A stretch of 64,000 bases of DNA from the NCBI GenBank assembly GCA_013115135.1, contig JABANP010000004.1, positions 310,001 through 374,000 of the forward strand. The letters run 5' to 3'. Each line of letters starts with the position of its first letter. The stretch's first letter is position 1. A program made the translations under genes and the position numbers. This DNA comes from Perkinsus olseni. Lineage: Eukaryota > Perkinsozoa > Perkinsida > Perkinsidae. This document shows, piece after piece, positions 60,376-64,000 of this stretch. The notes beneath the pieces were generated by a model. That model ran no database searches and was not told where the DNA came from. It worked only from the letters and a program-made list of their open reading frames with translations.

Positions 60376-63300
60376 ATGTGTCGCTTAACAGCATTAATAT
60401 CAGCTGATGATGCAGTGGTGTTAGCTGATGTAACTACTAGACCTAATATGAGTATAATAAGACAATCGTAATAATAACAATATCAGCCACTCATAGTAAT
60501 ATTATCATCAGTGTCATTGTACAGATACGCTTGTCAAGAACGACAACAACTACCCCCAGGGGCCGTACCTCATCAAAGTTATAAACAGCCATTCCTTAAT
60601 GGTGATGGTTACGGCATTGGATGGTACGATAATAATACCAGCGACAATCCTCCCCACAGTGGCGATGCTGATGGTGATGGTGGAGCATGTGTATTTGTAT
60701 CAAGTAATATTAATTCATCATGATGATGATTCAGTAATAATGAGTAATAATCATTATCAGGCAATCCAGCATGGAATGACAGGAATCTAGCACAACTGAG
60801 TGATAGAATCAGGAGCCGTCTAATATTTGCACATGTACCATTACTATCCTATCCGTATTATTATCATTATCCAATATATCAGGTAAGAGCAGCAGGTCCT
60901 TCAACACCAGTAGGGCAATCATTATGTCATCCATTTCGTTGTGGTAAATTCATATTCATGCATAATGGTGTTATCGGAGGTTTTCATCGGGTACTACACT
61001 TCTTCATTATCATCATCATCATAATTTTAGTAAGGTACAACGATCATTATTATCATCAGTCAATAGTATAGCCTTCGATATAGCAATGGAGCATTCGGCA
61101 ATAGACTCAGCAGTAGCATTTGCAGTCTTCTTAACGGAGTTGTGCCCCAATCCAACATCAATTCAAGAATCGTAATAACCATAACCATAACCATAACAAC
61201 AGTGGTATCGTCATCTGTCGTGCTGCCAGTTATGAGAGGGCCATATATGATGCCGATGCATTAACAAGAGCTATGGAAATAACAGTAATAATGATCACCA
61301 CCTGCTCATCGTACGACACCCGGGCTCTTGCTGTTGTTGTTCGTGTAAGGTATTAAAGATACGTCATGAATGTGAAGTGGCATTCAAAGACAACCCTTCA
61401 CGACTGCCCTGCAGTCTGGCTAATTTCCTCGTATCAGATGGTCGTACAATAATAGCCACTAGATATGCCTGGGGTAATACTAGTGTATACGAAGTGATGA
61501 TGATGTTATCGTGTTGTTGTTTTAGGTAGAGAAGGGGAAGTAGTAGCATCTTGCTCTTTGTATTACATAAGTGGCTCTAGATGGACTTACTTTCCGGGAC
61601 ATGACGACGATAATAATACTAATAATCAACAACAACAGCGTGGTGGTGGCAAGAAAGGGATCAATGATAACTATCATATGGTAATGTGGTTAGCAGTCGA
61701 TACCACACCAAGCGCTACTACTATTGGTATATGAAGGTTCATACTGATCCGAGACCAAGGTTGCTATAGTATCATCAGAGCCATTGAATACAATACATGA
61801 TGAATGGACTCCAGTACCACATAACCATACATTAGTGTAATAACAATGACAAGGAGAGGAAGATACTTGGTCTTGTTATTAGTGTCGATCCTTTAGGTTG
61901 ATAACATCTCCTAATACTTCTGATACCGTTACAGTTCTCTTGGCACCATTAGAGTGCACATCCTACCCAACAGGAGTAGTCTCTACAAAACAGAGTATAC
62001 CATCGAGGAAAGATACTGCTGATAATGTTGATGATAATACTAATAAGATATCATCATCATCACCATCATCATCAGCATTTGGCCTCGACATCGGTGCTTC
62101 CTACCATCATACATCACGTCCAGTACACGATACTGGGCCAAGTAATCTAAGGCACATCATAGGTAGTGGATGACACAGCTAACACCACACCTATTGTAGC
62201 TGTATATTAACAACCTTCTTTCTTTCAGCATCTCTATCAACCCAGAATATGAATGGGTATGATGATATGCTTGATGATTATGCTCGCCAGCCTGTTACCT
62301 CAAATAGTGTTCATGATACATCAAAGGCTCCGCTACATATAGGTTTGGACGACCCTTTAATGGAGATAAAGGCATTATCATCATCATCACACGTCGGAGG
62401 GCGTCATCTGTGCAGTCCATCATCACATGCTGCCCTGCCTACTGCTGATATCGCCACACCACTCAATAATACTATATGCAGTGTAATAATAATACTCATT
62501 GTACCATCATCATAATCATCATACATTTATCATACCTTCAGATGGAGGTTATTAAATCAACGCCAACAACATCACCCCCATCATCAGTATTAATACTTGT
62601 TGTAGGATTTCAAGATGGCCATATAAGATTCTATGATACTAACTACTGGCAACTATTGGATATGAGAACACAACTAAGTCCAGTAGTTAGCATGGCAAGT
62701 ATGACAACCATAAGAACCACACAACAAGTGCGTAGCAGTTGTAATGTTAATACTGCTACTACTCGTGATGCTGATACTGATACTGAGTATCGTTATCTCC
62801 TATTTACTGGTGGTGATAACGAGCTTCGTATATGGGATGTGACCATATGGTCTAGTATTATAACCAATCGTCGTAGAGTACAACAACGACAATCCTCACA
62901 GGAGGACGATGACAACGACCAACATGAACAATTTAATAACAGTAGTATCAACAGCAGGGACATCACTAACATAAGTAGTAGTTATGATGATAGTATCAAT
63001 ACGGACTCTAGGTGCAGTGCATGACCACCAGCACCCTCCACCACCACCATCCACAACAACAACAACAAGCACACCTTGCCTTTACTGTATTAAAGTAGGC
63101 CACCAAGCATTACTAATAGTAGTATGATGATGATGCTATAATACATCCTTCTTATGCAGTTCAATCCTAATCCAGGACGTTTACTATCATTAGCTGTCAA
63201 TGGACATACTGGTCACCTCTATGCAGGGTTTAATAATACCTCCATAGTAATAATAATAATACCAACATAATCGTCATCATCATCACATTGATGATGAGTG

Positions 63301-64000
63301 TTGCTGTAGGTGAGAATAGACGTCCTCTCTTTCATTAAGTCATTTCAATCAATACGAACTAAATCGAAGACCATCAAATTCTTGAAGATTGGTGATATCA
63401 CCAAACTGTATTATCATAATACTCTCACTTCTTCTCGTCTTATCATTATTCAGATTTGGATCTACCATCCGATACTTGCACACCTCAAAGATACTACGGC
63501 TACTGATGATGAAGGTGTTAGTGATGATGTAACGGCTGTTGTTGTTGATGATGATGAAGCAACAGCAACAGCAGCAGCACTAGCAGGTATAACAGTACTG
63601 TATCATTATCTACTCACGATCAAATTACCAACACGCCATTATCATCATCATCAGGCCATCGTCATCAACAACAACAACAAGCATCCTTATCTGACAGTGG
63701 TATAACGTCGTCGTCATCAATGAAGAGCAAGAGACCGAAGATAGTGAGAGGCAATAAGAAGAAAGCCCGTATACAAGAGGCTAGTAGAGCCTGTGTAACC
63801 ATGCTAAGATCATCATCATCATCAACAACAACGATGATGATGCCAACCACTACAACACGGCAGCATTACGGTCCAGTGTAGTATTACTTCATACATCATC
63901 GAGTTTAATGATGATGATGATAGTGACTATTCATGGTGCTCTCAGGTCATGTCTATTACCTCATGATACTGGTCTATTATCTGGCAGTGGTGATGGTCAA
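60376..64000 (+). CDS. DUG3-like class II glutamine amidotransferase fused to DUG2-like WD40 repeats (3' partial)
   Basis: The start MCRLTALISADDAVVLADV puts the catalytic Cys at position 2, as in Ntn-type amidotransferases. Family blocks follow: TTRPNMSIIRQS, FLNGDGYGIGWY, NPAWNDRNLAQLSDRIRSRL then IFAHV, RAAGPSTPVGQSLCHPFRCG and KFIFMHNGVIGGFHRV. Yeast Dug3 is such a protein and works with Dug2 in glutathione breakdown. Instead of stopping near 61840, the spliced frame runs on: LITSPNTSDTVTVLLAPLEC, a Ser-rich linker, LNNTICS|MEVIKSTP (phase-0 junction 62479/62542), and WD40-like repeats: ILVVGFQDGHIRFYDTNYWQ, YLLFTGGDNELRIWDVTIW, SLAVNGHTGHLYAGFNN and LLSGSGDGQ at the window edge. Dug2 begins with WD40 repeats before its M20 peptidase, which would lie beyond 64000. 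Junctions in 62980-63900 are approximate. Confidence 0.75.

Overview
The window is nuclear DNA of a microbial eukaryote. Genes are split by many short GT-AG introns, mostly about 40-65 nt. The standard stop codons are used, proteins carry mitochondrial presequences, and the introns are full of ATC/ATG/TAG trinucleotide runs. The gene set (calmodulin, syntaxin, mitochondrial FtsH, DNA primase large subunit, pyruvate carrier, SLC25 carrier, ppGalNAc transferase, K+ channel with ankyrin repeats) fits a protist. My best guess is an alveolate such as Perkinsus, but that is inference and no marker gene here proves it. Exon junctions were read by eye from GT-AG signals, reading frame and family knowledge, so single junctions can be off by a few bases.

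Layout: 1-9 kb holds a 3' gene fragment, a tetraspanin-like gene (-) head to head with acyl-CoA-binding protein (+), a DUF1294 membrane protein (-), an SH3-like/low-complexity protein (-), an intronless FSP1/NDH2-like flavoprotein (+), a cluster of ~80-bp repeats, and an RRM+WW protein (-). 9-21 kb holds an FtsH/AFG3-type protease (+), a coiled-coil protein (+), a syntaxin (+), a DUF676 serine esterase (+) and mitochondrial ribosomal protein bL9 (-). 21-36 kb holds a large Q/A-rich CCCH zinc-finger gene (-), two tandem genes that each fuse MPC1 and MPC2 (+), and a 7-kb voltage-gated channel gene with cyclic-nucleotide-binding and ankyrin domains (-).

36.2-49.3 kb is a rearranged, transposon-rich block. 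It holds a Mutator-like transposase gene, then a 194-bp satellite array arranged as a large inverted repeat, then a segment of about 4 kb present twice. The duplicated segment contains more satellite, an element-end-like sequence and the 5' part of a polypeptide GalNAc-transferase gene. The first transferase copy is cut inside an intron and runs into satellite; the second is complete, with a lectin domain, to 51.3 kb.

51-64 kb is ordinary genic DNA again: calmodulin (+), a DDX1-like helicase without the SPRY insert (+), DNA primase large subunit (-), a GC-rich non-coding patch with an inverted repeat, a mitochondrial carrier (+), and a class II glutamine amidotransferase (DUG3-like) that reads on into WD40 repeats (DUG2-like) and runs off the window.

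The genes are mostly unrelated housekeeping genes and do not form one pathway. The most interesting items are the MPC1-MPC2 fusion and its duplication, the DUG3-DUG2-like fusion, the altered selectivity filter of the channel, and the satellite/transposon/duplication block.
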